In this document: one piece after another, positions 46,105 through 55,092 of the stretch
How positions within the stretch are numbered: position 1 is the stretch's first letter
How the letters are laid out: each line of letters starts with the position of its first letter
Assembly: GCA_022842065.1 (NCBI GenBank)
Contig: JALHQH010000064.1
Span: 1 to 64,000 of the forward strand
DNA length: 64,000 nucleotides
Source of the DNA: Caldilineaceae bacterium
GTDB taxonomy: Bacteria > Chloroflexota > Anaerolineae > Caldilineales > Caldilineaceae
Direction: 5' to 3'
Notes under the pieces: model-generated
The model's input: only the letters and a program-made list of their open reading frames with translations
Told to the model about the DNA's origin: nothing
Databases searched by the model: none
Program-made: the position numbers and the translations under genes

Positions 46105-46587
46105 ATGTCCGTGGCGCTGCTCCTCGAACAAATGACTTTGCCGTCTACAGGTGTGGTAAAGTTACAACTTGATTATACCTTTAACCTCAAGATTTCTGCC
46201 GAGGCGGCGCGGCGCCAGGTCCATACCTGGTTAGTGGGCGAGGTTAGTTACATGATACGCGCCGGCGAGCCGGCGCTTGTGATTGGCGAATCGCCTACCA
46301 GCGAATCGATTGCACGATGGCGCGTACCGGCGATTTTGACAGCTACCCATTTAGGTGATGTCGGGGTAGCAGGATCTGTTGATGTGGCGGTTGAAACCGG
46401 AGAGATGTTCGACCTAGCGCAATGTACTGTGCAAATTTTGCAGCGTGCCGCAAGCTTGGCAGCAAATATGCCACCTTATACCCCAAGGACTGACACCCCA
46501 ACTGATTTTCTGGCAACGCAGTTGCCGTCGACAATTACGAAGGCAACCGGAAACCCGTTGGACATTCTACGCCAAACAACTAATTAG
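46105..46587 (+). CDS. Hypothetical protein, possible partner of the C39-like peptidase
   Basis: A 160-residue soluble protein. GGGAGG lies nine bases before the ATG at 46105; the ATG at 46081 lacks such a site. The N-terminal half is alpha/beta (VVKLQLDYTFNLKISAEAAR, EPALVIGESP), the rest less ordered and Thr/Pro-rich. A TGCTATAAT promoter lies upstream and the C39-like gene follows 18 bases downstream on the same strand. Not recognised. Confidence 0.72.
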   Translation: MSVALLLEQMTLPSTGVVKLQLDYTFNLKISAEAARRQVHTWLVGEVSYMIRAGEPALVIGESPTSESIARWRVPAILTATHLGDVGVAGSVDVAVETGEMFDLAQCTVQILQRAASLAANMPPYTPRTDTPTDFLATQLPSTITKATGNPLDILRQTTN

Positions 46588-46605
46588 CATACTTCTTTAC
46601 GCCCT

Positions 46606-47088
46606 ATGCTTTTCCGCCCGCCCACTACCCATTTGCTGGCTGTTCCACATCTCCAACAGCGTAATACCGGTGACTGTTTGGCTGCCTGTGCAGCCATGAT
46701 CTGCGCCTATCTAAAAATATCTGTACGCTATGACCGGTTGGTCAAACAGCTCGCAATTAAATCAGGCATAGGCACGGCATTTTCCAACGTCGAGAAGCTG
46801 AGTAGCTTGCCAATTGGCGTAATACACAGGACCGGCGGTCAACTCCCGCAACTATATGAGCTGCTTGGCCAAGGTTGGCCTCTAATTGCTAGTGTGCAAA
46901 CTGGCGAACTGCCCCACTGGTCTAATCACAATACACTTCATGCCGTTGTGATCGTTGGTATGGGACCGGCGTCCGTCTATCTAAATGATCCTGGTTTTCC
47001 TACGGCACCAATTCAGGTTTCAATCGGCGATTTTGATCTGGCTTGGCTTGCACAGGATGAACGTTATGCTGTTCTATTTCCAGCTTAA
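46606..47088 (+). CDS. C39-like cysteine peptidase family protein
   Basis: A 160-residue papain-like fold protein. C24 in NTGDCLAACAAMI, H112 in NTLHAVVIVGMG and D128 in YLNDPG are in the order and spacing of the peptidase C39 triad, and the upstream Gln (Q17/Q18) could form the oxyanion hole. There is no ABC transporter or signal peptide, so it is a stand-alone cytoplasmic member, not a bacteriocin exporter domain. It lies directly downstream of an unknown gene that may encode its substrate or partner. No clear ribosome binding site. Confidence 0.78.
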   Translation: MLFRPPTTHLLAVPHLQQRNTGDCLAACAAMICAYLKISVRYDRLVKQLAIKSGIGTAFSNVEKLSSLPIGVIHRTGGQLPQLYELLGQGWPLIASVQTGELPHWSNHNTLHAVVIVGMGPASVYLNDPGFPTAPIQVSIGDFDLAWLAQDERYAVLFPA

Positions 47089-47290
47089 TGCCTAAATATA
47101 CTTACACGCGCCCGCGTAAGCTCCTAAATTTCGCAAAAAGTGGCCCTTCGCTCTTATAATAGAACCTACCCCATTAACCAACAACGCGCCCTGACGCGTG
47201 GTTGCTCCCATCCAACTAAAACGTGATACATAAAACGTAAACGGTGCCTACCCATCACGTTTTACGTTTCACGCATCACCACCCATAGAA

Positions 47291-48196
47291 TTGCAGGCGC
47301 TTTTGTCGACGGCACTCCTAATCGATTCGCTGGTGCGCACCATTCAGGTGGGCAGCCTCTATGCCCTGATGGCGGTGGGGTTGACTTTGACCCTGGCGGT
47401 GATCCGGCTGCCCAACTTTGCCCATGCCGAACTGATCACGGTGGGGGCCTATGCGGCGCTGGTGGCTTCGCTGTGGCTGTCGAGTAACCCGCTGGTGGTC
47501 TGTACAGTGGCATTGGTAGCGGCGGCGCTGGTTGCCTGGTTGGGCCACCGGCTGGTCTTTCGGCCCCTTGCCGCGCGCAAACTTTCCCCCTATGCGATGA
47601 TTCTGGCCTCCTTTGCGCTGGGGCTGATCCTGCGCTATCTGATTTTCCTACTCGCCGAACGCTTCGACCTCTTCGACAAACGCATCGGCGTGACCCAAAC
47701 GATCTGGGTGCAGACCGAGTGGGTTACGCTCACCAACATCTTTTTCTGGGTGGTGCCAACGAGTATCGTCTTTGTGTTGGCGCTGACCTTGTTGCTCAAT
47801 TTTACCGACTTGGGCCGCGAAATGCGCGCCCTGGCCGATAACCTGACCCTCGCCCGCATTATCGGCATTCCGGTTGATCAAGTTCACGACTTGACGTGGC
47901 TGATTGTGGGTGGGCTGGCCGGGGTGGCCGGCGCGCTGTGGGGGATCTACACCTTTGTCGATCCGCTGGTCGGCTGGCTGGCAATCCTCTCGGTCTTTGC
48001 CGCCACCGTGCTTGGCGGCATGACCAGCTTCACCGGTGCGATCCTGGGGGCCTATATGGTTGCCTTCTCGGAAAACACGATCATGCAATTGCTGAATCAG
48101 AGTATCGGGCTGGACTTTAGCTTTAAGCCGGCGATTCCCTTCCTGATCATCGTGTTGGTACTCTTACTGCGACCGGGTGGACTGAAGGCCAGTTGA
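47291..48196 (+). CDS. livH: LivH-type branched-chain amino acid ABC permease
   Basis: A 301-residue permease with about eight membrane segments. The N-terminus GSLYALMAVGLTLTLAVIRL and NFAHAELITVGAYAAL is the LivH signature (usually NxAHG). VHDLTWLIVGGLAGVAGALWG and ILSVFAATVLGGMTS near the C-terminus match the ATPase-contacting loop. The start is TTG at 47291 with no strong ribosome binding site; the nearest in-frame ATG would truncate the first helix. First gene of a four-gene import operon for branched-chain amino acids or similar substrates. Confidence 0.88.
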   Translation: MQALLSTALLIDSLVRTIQVGSLYALMAVGLTLTLAVIRLPNFAHAELITVGAYAALVASLWLSSNPLVVCTVALVAAALVAWLGHRLVFRPLAARKLSPYAMILASFALGLILRYLIFLLAERFDLFDKRIGVTQTIWVQTEWVTLTNIFFWVVPTSIVFVLALTLLLNFTDLGREMRALADNLTLARIIGIPVDQVHDLTWLIVGGLAGVAGALWGIYTFVDPLVGWLAILSVFAATVLGGMTSFTGAILGAYMVAFSENTIMQLLNQSIGLDFSFKPAIPFLIIVLVLLLRPGGLKAS

Positions 48197-48307
48197 GCTT
48201 GTTGCGGACGCTGGACGCGGCGTGTCCCCACTGCATCACGCCGCAGCGCGGCGTGACGAGCATTAACCATTCACAATTGTCAATTCTCAATTAATTATTA
48301 TAACCCT

Positions 48308-49348
48308 ATGCAATTCGACCTCCTCTCCACCACCATCACCCTCCTGACCCTCTTTGGCATTGCCGCGATTATGGCACTGAGCCTCAACCTGCAATATGGG
48401 CTGGCGGGGATTCCCAACTATGGGCTGGCGCTCTTTGTTTCGCTTGGTGCCTATACCGCGGGGATGACTTATACGCGTCTGCTGCCACTGCTGGCGGGGC
48501 GAGAAGGAATCTATCCTTGTGGCTCTGGCTTGGGCCAGGCGCTGCAACTGCGCGGCGAGATCATGCGCACCCTGCCGCTGGTGGGGTGGAGTAACTTTCT
48601 GATCACCCTGCTGCTGGCAATGGTGATCGGCGGCGTGGTTGGTTACCTGGCTTCCTACCCGGCGCTGCGGCTGAAGGATGAGTGGTATCTGGCCCTGGTG
48701 TTGCTGGTGGGCAGTGAGATTGTGCGCATTATCGTGCGTGGCTACGAGCCGATCATCTGCGCACATAATGGGCTATCCGGCTTGGCGCAGCCCTTTCAAT
48801 TTCTGGGTCCCAGGCTGGCGGCACCGGCCTTTGCGGCGCTTGTCCTCGTCGTCGCCGGCCTCTGTTATTGGTATTGCGAACGGCTGGTGCGTTCCCCCTA
48901 TGGGCGGCTGCTCAAGGCGTTGCGCGAAAATGAGACGGTCGCAGCCAGCCTGGGCAAGGATGCCGCCCGTGTACGCGGGCAGATTATGTTTATCGGCTCG
49001 GCGTTGGCGGCGCTGGCCGGGGTCTTTTTTGTCGTCAACGTGGGTTATGCCAGTGCCAACGACTATGTAGTCGGCTTGACGCTGGATGTCTGGGTGATGG
49101 TGGTGCTCGGCGGGCTGGGCAACAATCGGGGTGCCCTGCTTGGCGCACTGTTAGTGACCATCCTCGACCGGGTGACGGCGATCAGCGCGATTCAGCTCAA
49201 CATGCTGGGCCTTCAGTGGGAGTTCAACTATGTGCGCTACATCCTCTTTGGCCTGATCCTGCTGGCGATGTTGCGCTATCGGCCTCAGGGATTATTGCCA
49301 GAACCGCGGCGGACGACGCGGGCACATGGGGTCTTTGCGGGCGACTAA
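48308..49348 (+). CDS. livM: LivM-type branched-chain amino acid ABC permease
   Basis: A 346-residue permease with nine or ten membrane segments. ALSLNLQYGLAGIPNYGLAL corresponds to the LivM signature ALGLNLxxGxxGxxxxG, and LGKDAARVRGQIMFIGSALA with VGLTLDVWVMVVLGGLGNNR is the conserved C-terminal coupling region. It forms a heterodimer with the LivH product in the membrane. A hairpin-free 111-base gap with palindromic AT-rich sequence separates it from livH. Confidence 0.92.
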   Translation: MQFDLLSTTITLLTLFGIAAIMALSLNLQYGLAGIPNYGLALFVSLGAYTAGMTYTRLLPLLAGREGIYPCGSGLGQALQLRGEIMRTLPLVGWSNFLITLLLAMVIGGVVGYLASYPALRLKDEWYLALVLLVGSEIVRIIVRGYEPIICAHNGLSGLAQPFQFLGPRLAAPAFAALVLVVAGLCYWYCERLVRSPYGRLLKALRENETVAASLGKDAARVRGQIMFIGSALAALAGVFFVVNVGYASANDYVVGLTLDVWVMVVLGGLGNNRGALLGALLVTILDRVTAISAIQLNMLGLQWEFNYVRYILFGLILLAMLRYRPQGLLPEPRRTTRAHGVFAGD

Positions 49349-49398
49349 AAAGAAGTTACGGGTTACGCATTACGCTTTACAAACTAACGGGATAACTT

Positions 49399-50148
49399 AT
49401 GCTGCGATTACAAGGGGTAAGTAAAAACTTTGAGCGGTTGCGCGCAGTGGACGAGGTGTCGTTGACGGTCGCACCCCGACAGATTGTTGGGTTAATCGGG
49501 CCGAATGGCAGTGGCAAGAGCACGTTGCTCAATGTGACGGCGGGGTCGCTGCGCGCCGATGGCGGGTCGATCCACTTTGATGGGGCAGAAATTACCAACC
49601 AGCCAGCAGCAGCGATCTTTCAGAGCGGATTGGCACGTAGCTTTCAAGAGCCGGCCCTCTTTGAGCGGATGAGTGTGCTTGATAACATGTTGTTACCCGT
49701 GCGTGACCAGCGCGGCGAAGCGCCAACCCAGGCCCCTTGGCATCAGCGCTGGTGGGCCCAGGAAAAAGCTGGGGTGGATCGGTCACGTACGCTGTTGAGT
49801 GGGGTCAACCTGCAAGGCCATTATGATCACTCTGCCGCTGATCTCTCGGGTGGGCAGATGAAGTTGCTGGCGCTCAGTCGTATGTCGATGGGGGAGCCGA
49901 AGATGTTGCTACTTGACGAGCCAACTGCTGGCGTGGCCCCTGCTTTGGCCTATACCATCTTCGAGCGCATTGCCGAATGGCGACAGCAGGCTGGTCTCAC
50001 CTTTTTGATCGTCGAACACCGGCTGGAGATCCTCTTTGCCTTTGTCGATTATCTCTATGTCATGCATCTGGGACGTATCATCGCCGCAGGGACACCAGCT
50101 GAGATTGAACGCAATGACCAGGTGCGTGAAGTTTATTTTGGGGAATGA
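49399..50148 (+). CDS. livG: LivG-type ABC transporter ATPase
   Basis: A 249-residue ATPase. Walker A GPNGSGKST (about 34-42), signature DLSGGQMKLLALSRM and Walker B MLLLDEPTAG are intact, with the switch His in LIVEHRLEIL. It powers import through the LivH/LivM permease pair. The order H-M-G-F is the usual one; no substrate-binding protein gene is present on either side. Confidence 0.93.
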   Translation: MLRLQGVSKNFERLRAVDEVSLTVAPRQIVGLIGPNGSGKSTLLNVTAGSLRADGGSIHFDGAEITNQPAAAIFQSGLARSFQEPALFERMSVLDNMLLPVRDQRGEAPTQAPWHQRWWAQEKAGVDRSRTLLSGVNLQGHYDHSAADLSGGQMKLLALSRMSMGEPKMLLLDEPTAGVAPALAYTIFERIAEWRQQAGLTFLIVEHRLEILFAFVDYLYVMHLGRIIAAGTPAEIERNDQVREVYFGE

Positions 50149-50150
50149 TG

Positions 50151-50219
50151 GAACGCGGATTTTACGGATTTGGCAGATTTACACTGATTTTATCCGCCTA
50201 ATCCGTAAAATCCGCGTTC
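50151..50219. repeat. 20-bp perfect hairpin between livG and livF
   Basis: Positions 50151-50170 pair exactly with 50200-50219. It begins 2 bases after the livG stop codon and ends 30 bases before livF. The AACGCGGATTTTACGGATT type is a widespread dispersed sequence. It could reduce livF expression relative to livG. Confidence 0.8.
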
Positions 50220-50248
50220 GATTGTAAGACTAATCTGAGCAGCAATCT

Positions 50249-50983
50249 ATGTTAACCATCAATAATCTGACTGCCGGCTACGGCAAGTTACACATTCTGC
50301 ATGAATTATCAATGACGGTAGCCGCCGGCCAATTTGTTGCGATTCTCGGCCCCAATGGCAGTGGCAAGAGTACCTTACTCAAAAGCATCTTTGGCTTGAC
50401 CCAGATCTTTGGTGGTGATGTGCAACTGGCGGGAAATTCGTTATTGTCCTTGCCCACCGAGCAGATCGGGGCGCAAGGCATTGCCTATGTGCCACAGCGG
50501 GCCAACCTCTTTACGGCATTGACCGTGCGCGAAAATCTGCAAATGGCGGTGCGGCGGTTGGGGCGTACTGAGGCAACCACGCGGCTGCAAGAGGCCTATA
50601 CGCTTTTCCCCATCCTCGCCGAAAAGCAAGGTCAGCGTGCCGGCCAGTTGAGCGGTGGCCAACGCCAGATGGTGGCAATTGCCCTTGGCTGGCTGGGCCA
50701 ACCACGCATGATGTTACTCGACGAACCGAGTGCCGGGCTAGCGCCGATTGTGGTCACCGAAGTCTTCAAAACCCTGCGCACCCTCTGTGACAGTGGTATT
50801 ACCTTGGCCGTGGTCGAGCAGAACGCGCGCAGCCTCTTACGCTGGTGTGATTACGCCTATGTCTTACGCGAAGGGCGCATCGCCTTTACCGGTACTGCCG
50901 CCGATCTGCTGGCCGATGAAGCGACGGCAAAGGGTTATCTGGGTGTTGGGCAGCAGCGCGTAAGCTCAGCAGCAGCACAATAA
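50249..50983 (+). CDS. livF: LivF-type ABC transporter ATPase
   Basis: A 244-residue ATPase of the LivF branch. Walker A GPNGSGKST, signature QLSGGQRQMVAIALGW and Walker B MMLLDEPSAGL are intact, followed by the H-loop equivalent LAVVEQNARSLL (Gln, as usual in LivF). It forms the second nucleotide-binding subunit with LivG. Last gene of the operon. Confidence 0.93.
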   Translation: MLTINNLTAGYGKLHILHELSMTVAAGQFVAILGPNGSGKSTLLKSIFGLTQIFGGDVQLAGNSLLSLPTEQIGAQGIAYVPQRANLFTALTVRENLQMAVRRLGRTEATTRLQEAYTLFPILAEKQGQRAGQLSGGQRQMVAIALGWLGQPRMMLLDEPSAGLAPIVVTEVFKTLRTLCDSGITLAVVEQNARSLLRWCDYAYVLREGRIAFTGTAADLLADEATAKGYLGVGQQRVSSAAAQ

Positions 50984-51105
50984 AGCAGCCACGCATAACG
51001 GGAACTGGCAGCAGGATGGCCACGTTTGCACGCACAGGCAACGTGGGCGCGGGAATGGTGCGCGGCTGCCGCAGTGCGGCGCGGCGTTACCACCCTGGCC
51101 AGTCG

Positions 51106-52023
51106 CTATTCCGCTATCCCCTTTTGGGCGGTATCCTGTGTATGGCGCAGCAAGGGTTGGAGCAGGTTGGTAAACTCGAGCGGAATCACAAATTTGGTCG
51201 CGGCACTCTGGCCCAACCCTTTGAGTGTGTCCAGATATTGCAAGCTCATGGTATTGCTTTCGATCGTTTGGGCGGTGTCATTAATCCGCTCCAATCCCAG
51301 GGCATAGCCTTCCGCTTGCAGGAAGGCCGCCTGCCGATTGCCTTCCGCCTCCAGGATCGAGGACTCGCGTTGGCCCTGCGCTTGCAGAATACGCGCCTGC
51401 TTATCGCCCTCGGCCACAATCACCGCGGCCTCGCGCTGGCCATCGGCCTCGGTCACCACCGCGCGGCGATGACGCTCAGCCGACATCTGGCGACTCATGG
51501 CGTCTTGAATTTCGCGCGGCGGGATGATTTCGCGGATCTCCACGGCTGTCACCTTGATGCCCCAGCGGTTGGTCACATCATCCAGCTTGCCTTGTAGCAA
51601 CTCGTTAAGCTGATCGCGCCGCGCCAACACATCATCGAGATTCATATCACCGACGAGTGCGCGCAAGGTGGTCATGGCAATGCCGCGTGATGCCCCCTTA
51701 AAATCTTCCACTTCCAGCACCGTGCGTAAGGCATTGACGACCTTCATATAGACCAGAAAATCAATTGACAGCGGCGCATTGTCTTTGGTAATACAGGTCT
51801 GCGGCTCCACATCAAAGAAGATTTCGCGCAGATCGACGCTGACCCCCCGGTCGACAAAGGGAATCAGAAAAATCAGCCCCGGCCCCCGTGCATCTAGCGA
51901 ACGGCCCAGCCGAAAGACAACCATGCGTTGATATTCCGGCACGATCCGAATCGCCAGTGCGGCCACGATCAGCACCAAAAACAGCACGGCGCCAATCACA
52001 ACGATATTTCCCAAGTTTTCCAT
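51106..52023 (-). CDS. Stomatin/SPFH (band 7) membrane protein
   Basis: A 305-residue SPFH protein: an N-terminal membrane helix (about 6-27), a band 7 domain (VPEYQRMVVFRLGRS through IPPREIQDAMSRQMSAERHRR) and a coiled Ala/Glu-rich region (ILQAQGQRESSILEAEGNRQ). It matches the p-stomatin type that partners NfeD and a membrane-bound serine protease in bacterial membrane microdomains. It is the third gene of the minus-strand operon with the two NfeD genes upstream, although a 24-bp hairpin separates it from them. Confidence 0.93.
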   Translation of the reverse strand: MENLGNIVVIGAVLFLVLIVAALAIRIVPEYQRMVVFRLGRSLDARGPGLIFLIPFVDRGVSVDLREIFFDVEPQTCITKDNAPLSIDFLVYMKVVNALRTVLEVEDFKGASRGIAMTTLRALVGDMNLDDVLARRDQLNELLQGKLDDVTNRWGIKVTAVEIREIIPPREIQDAMSRQMSAERHRRAVVTEADGQREAAVIVAEGDKQARILQAQGQRESSILEAEGNRQAAFLQAEGYALGLERINDTAQTIESNTMSLQYLDTLKGLGQSAATKFVIPLEFTNLLQPLLRHTQDTAQKGIAE

Positions 52024-52051
52024 TACACTTCCTTTCTCATTATGAAAAGCG

Positions 52052-52123
52052 GTCGCGTGGTCTAGATGTCGCGTGGTCGCAGGTACCTGACGACGCGATC
52101 ACGCGACATCTAGACCACGCGAC
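52052..52123. repeat. 24-bp perfect hairpin between nfeD and the stomatin gene
   Basis: Positions 52052-52075 pair exactly with 52100-52123. It begins at the stop codon of the NfeD gene and ends 28 bases before the stomatin gene, so it lies in the operon transcript and may stabilise or attenuate it. Confidence 0.85.
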
Positions 52124-52644
52124 TATGCGACAATTTTCAGGTCAGGCGGCACGGTGCTGGGCGCAGGCTCGACGATCAGTGTCAGCCCATCAATGTCAAC
52201 GATGCGCATGGGCTGTTGCACGGGCACGTTTTGCCCAGAACGTTCGGTCGCGTGCCAGAGTTGCCCTTCAAACCAGACACTCCCACGCGGCGTCAACGCT
52301 CGATGGACCGTGGCGATCTGGCCAATGTAATGCTCGTAACCAGTGCGCAACGGTGCCCGGCGCGTGCGCGCCAATTGGCCGACCACCAACAGAATAAACC
52401 CGGCAAAAAGCGCCGTCGATATCCCCAAGATCCAAGGATCGACCGCGATTTGGGGCAGCGTGGGAGAGACGACCCCCAGGGGACGGAAGAGCAGTAACCC
52501 ACCTAATAAAAAAGCAACGGTCGCGCCGGTGCCCAGCACGCCAGTCGCATCGGTGTTCAATTCCGCCACCAGTAGCACAATCGCCAAAATGATCAGCGCA
52601 ACGCCGGCCCAGTTGGTGGGCAGATTGCCTAATAGAGAAAACAT
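52123..52644 (-). CDS. NfeD-family membrane protein
   Basis: A 173-residue NfeD protein; the ATG at 52644 gives MFSLLGNLPTNWAGVALIIL. An upstream in-frame ATG (52704) would place a hairpin in the coding region and is rejected. Three hydrophobic segments (about 12-30, 35-55, 70-92) precede a soluble OB-fold domain with YIGQIATVHRALTPRGSVWF and the P/G-rich end. OB-fold NfeD proteins bind stomatin partners. Middle gene of the NfeD1b-NfeD-stomatin set. Confidence 0.85.
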   Translation of the reverse strand: MFSLLGNLPTNWAGVALIILAIVLLVAELNTDATGVLGTGATVAFLLGGLLLFRPLGVVSPTLPQIAVDPWILGISTALFAGFILLVVGQLARTRRAPLRTGYEHYIGQIATVHRALTPRGSVWFEGQLWHATERSGQNVPVQQPMRIVDIDGLTLIVEPAPSTVPPDLKIVA

Positions 52645-52652
52645 GTAGAGTT

Positions 52653-52702
52653 GGCACAACTGTGTACTGCGCATCAGGGGATGCGCAGTACACAGTTGTG
52701 CC
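52653..52702. repeat. 23-bp perfect hairpin between the two NfeD genes
   Basis: Positions 52653-52675 pair exactly with 52680-52702 around a four-base loop. It lies immediately upstream of the NfeD start (52644) within the operon, where it could affect translation of that gene. Confidence 0.85.
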
Positions 52703-52719
52703 ATGTTTCTCTGCTTTCT

Positions 52720-53682
52720 CTATAAGGCGAAAAAGGCGAAGATTAAGGAGATCACCCCGGCGATGCCAGGGATAAAGGTGCCGGGGTTATAGAGCTCGGC
52801 AATCAGGCCAATCGTGCCGATGCTCAATAGGATAAAGGCGATATCGGGGGTGCTGATCACATGCAGGAGTTGTTCGGCAAAGTTCATCGGGGCTGCATAG
52901 CGCGGGGCGTCGCCCACATCCAGCGTCACTGCGCCGGTGGCGGTCTGCAGGGTACGCCCCTGTAACTGCGCCAGCAGATGGTCCAGATCGCGCGCCGTGA
53001 GGTCGGCAATGTTGAGGTCTACGGCTTCATTTTCGGTGATGGAGACATTTTCGCGCACCGCCTGTTCGGCCCACTCGGCATTGCGCCCGCGCACGGTGGC
53101 CAGCGAACGAATCGTGGCCGCAGCGTCATTCACTACCTTGTCGGCCATCACCGGGTCAATTTCGCCACCCCCGGCATTCACCGGATGGGCCGCGCCGGTG
53201 TTGGTGCTCGGTGCCATCGCGGCCACATGGCCGGCGACCAATAGGAAGAGACCGGCTGACGCCGCGCGAGCACCGGAGGGTGTCACATAGATCACCACCG
53301 GGACAGGGGATGCGAGCAGCGCTTGGGTCATTTCACGCGTGGAAGATTCCAGACCACCTGGTGTGTCGAGCTGGATCACGACTAGCCGCGCATTTTGCGC
53401 TGCCGCATCGGCCAACGCGCGTTGGAGATAGTTGGCCACCGGTGGGTTGATCACACCGCGAATTTCTAGCAGATGAACCGCATTCTCGCCGGTGGTCGCC
53501 GGTTGGGCCAAGAGCGTACCGTGAACGCCCAGCAGCAAACAGAGCTGCCAAAGGGGGAGGAGTAGACGTTTATACCATTGCGTGGTGCGTTTGAAGAGGA
53601 TCAGCTGCGCTCGCCTTCTGGGGGAGCATGCGCGCTGACACCCAAAGTCCAGCGCGCGTTGCAAACCTAGCGCGGTCTGCAT
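52720..53682 (-). CDS. NfeD1b-type membrane serine protease (ClpP class)
   Basis: A 320-residue protein. The N-terminal basic and hydrophobic region (about 35-60, LLLPLWQLCLLLGVHGTLLA) is the export signal. A ClpP/SppA-like protease domain follows, with VVIQLDTPGGLESSTREM, the nucleophile Ser in PSGARAASAGLFLL and a Lys (MADKVVNDAA) as base, as in archaeal 1510-N proteases that cut stomatin. Membrane helices at about 270-318 end the protein. There is no C-terminal OB domain; that is provided by the next gene. An internal ATG could shorten the N-terminus. Confidence 0.87.
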   Translation of the reverse strand: MQTALGLQRALDFGCQRACSPRRRAQLILFKRTTQWYKRLLLPLWQLCLLLGVHGTLLAQPATTGENAVHLLEIRGVINPPVANYLQRALADAAAQNARLVVIQLDTPGGLESSTREMTQALLASPVPVVIYVTPSGARAASAGLFLLVAGHVAAMAPSTNTGAAHPVNAGGGEIDPVMADKVVNDAAATIRSLATVRGRNAEWAEQAVRENVSITENEAVDLNIADLTARDLDHLLAQLQGRTLQTATGAVTLDVGDAPRYAAPMNFAEQLLHVISTPDIAFILLSIGTIGLIAELYNPGTFIPGIAGVISLIFAFFAL

Positions 53683-53781
53683 CGACGAGACACAATTATA
53701 GCTAGCCTTTGGTTGAAAAAACGCAGGCCTGATTCCCTTTGCGGTTGGATGAAAAAATGCGCTTGGCGAAAGCAGTACCGC

Positions 53782-54483
53782 CTAGCGCATGGTGCCCCAC
53801 TTTTTGCGAAAGAGCGCGCTGGCGTTTTTGACAAGCGCCTCACCATGCCCAAAACAGACAACCCCAAAGTCGCGCTGGGCCAGGGCCGCTAACGTGCGTT
53901 TGGCCTGAGGCAGGTCATCATACACAATACTATAATCGAGGAAGGGCATGTTGCTACAGGTGTCACCCGCGATGAGCACCCCGCCTTGCTGCGGCCAATA
54001 GTAGGCAACGTGGCCGGCACTGTGACCAGGGGTGTGGATCACCTGAATGCCGCCGGCAAAGGGCAAGTTGTCACCATCCTTGATTTCATGGGCAATCGGC
54101 GCGGCCGGGTAGTTGGGCGATGAATTGCGGATAAAGATCCAGAAGAGGATCCGTTGTAATAAGCGAGGCGTGGGAATTGGCGGATGGGAAACGTGGCCGG
54201 CACGGATATCCGGCGCATCCAGCCCATGCGCATAGGCCGGCGCGCCGGTCGCCTGTTGCAGCGCCGCCAAACTGCCCGCATGGTCGGGATGGCAGTGGGT
54301 CAGCAGGATCTGGCGGATGTCGCTCGGCTGTTTGCCCAGTTCGTGGACGGCTTGGAGAATCTTCCCTTCGCTGCCGGCAAAGCCGGTGTCGATCAGAGTG
54401 AGGCCATCGCCATCAAGCAGGAATGCGTTGACATTGCCCAGGTTGATGGCATAGAGGCCGGGTAGGAGTTGTTTGGTGGGCAT
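53782..54483 (-). CDS. Metallo-beta-lactamase-fold hydrolase
   Basis: A 233-residue MBL-fold protein of the glyoxalase II-like branch. The metal motif is LLTHCHPDHAGS (HxHxDH), with later ligands in HTPGHSAGHVAYYW and LIAGDTCSN, and the final His in VVCFGHGEAL. It has no signal peptide. The substrate is not identifiable from sequence. It follows the NfeD1b gene on the same strand but 99 bases away. Confidence 0.9.
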   Translation of the reverse strand: MPTKQLLPGLYAINLGNVNAFLLDGDGLTLIDTGFAGSEGKILQAVHELGKQPSDIRQILLTHCHPDHAGSLAALQQATGAPAYAHGLDAPDIRAGHVSHPPIPTPRLLQRILFWIFIRNSSPNYPAAPIAHEIKDGDNLPFAGGIQVIHTPGHSAGHVAYYWPQQGGVLIAGDTCSNMPFLDYSIVYDDLPQAKRTLAALAQRDFGVVCFGHGEALVKNASALFRKKWGTMR

Positions 54484-54664
54484 CGGTGGGTTTCCTTTAT
54501 CGTGCGACCGGTAGCAGTTGCGCCGGTCTATTGGCCGCCGGTGATGCGGTAGGGCTTCGCAGAGGATGTCGGCGAGTGTAGCACTTGGTAGAGATCCCAG
54601 TCAAGTTGCAAATTCAACCAGAACTAGGGGCAGCCATGCCAAAGAGGGGATCCAGGCACAAAAC

Positions 54665-55087
54665 CTATAATGGCAATGACCAATCAACAACAGTTACACT
54701 AGGCACCTGACCAAAGTCACGTATATTGCGCGTGACGATAATCGCGCCATTGCACAACGCAATCGCCGCAATCCGCAAATCTTGTGTGCCAATGCGGATT
54801 TTCCGGCGGCGTAACCGCGCAAATTCAGCGATAGCAAAATGATCATAGGGAAGTATTTGAAGTGTGCGGTAAAACTCGACGGTCTGTAGCAGAAGCCCCA
54901 AAGCACGACCAGCTTCCGCTTCAGTTTTCCCCCGCCGAAACGCAGTTAGACGCCCCTGTAGCTGTTCGGCGAGAGTGACTGCAGTGACAGCACGTTGGTC
55001 CAAAGGAAGCTGCTTTAGACGGTGCGTAACAGTCGCGTTTTGGCGCTGAAGCAGGGAAATATGATCGGTGTCCAGAATATAAAGCAT
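54665..55087 (-). CDS. PIN-domain (VapC-like) toxin
   Basis: A 140-residue PIN-domain protein. Conserved acids are D6 and D8 in YILDTDHISLL, E42 in VTLAEQLQG, and D102/D124 in GTQDLRIAAIA and VTRNIRDFG. This is the VapC family of RNA-cleaving toxins. It follows the 55093-55410 gene by five bases on the same strand, and that product is the probable antitoxin. Confidence 0.9.
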   Translation of the reverse strand: MLYILDTDHISLLQRQNATVTHRLKQLPLDQRAVTAVTLAEQLQGRLTAFRRGKTEAEAGRALGLLLQTVEFYRTLQILPYDHFAIAEFARLRRRKIRIGTQDLRIAAIALCNGAIIVTRNIRDFGQVPSVTVVDWSLPL

Positions 55088-55092
55088 GACGG

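Noticed and set aside
46606..47088. Bacteriocin-export peptidase cluster
   Set aside because: The C39-like protein has no ABC transporter domain and there is no double-glycine leader peptide gene nearby.
51016..51597. Plus-strand frame opposite the stomatin gene
   Set aside because: Shadow of the coiled Ala/Glu-rich stomatin region; Arg/Gln-rich with no recognisable domain.
52645..52704. N-terminal extension of the NfeD protein
   Set aside because: The extension is encoded by one arm of a 23-bp hairpin and does not match NfeD N-termini.
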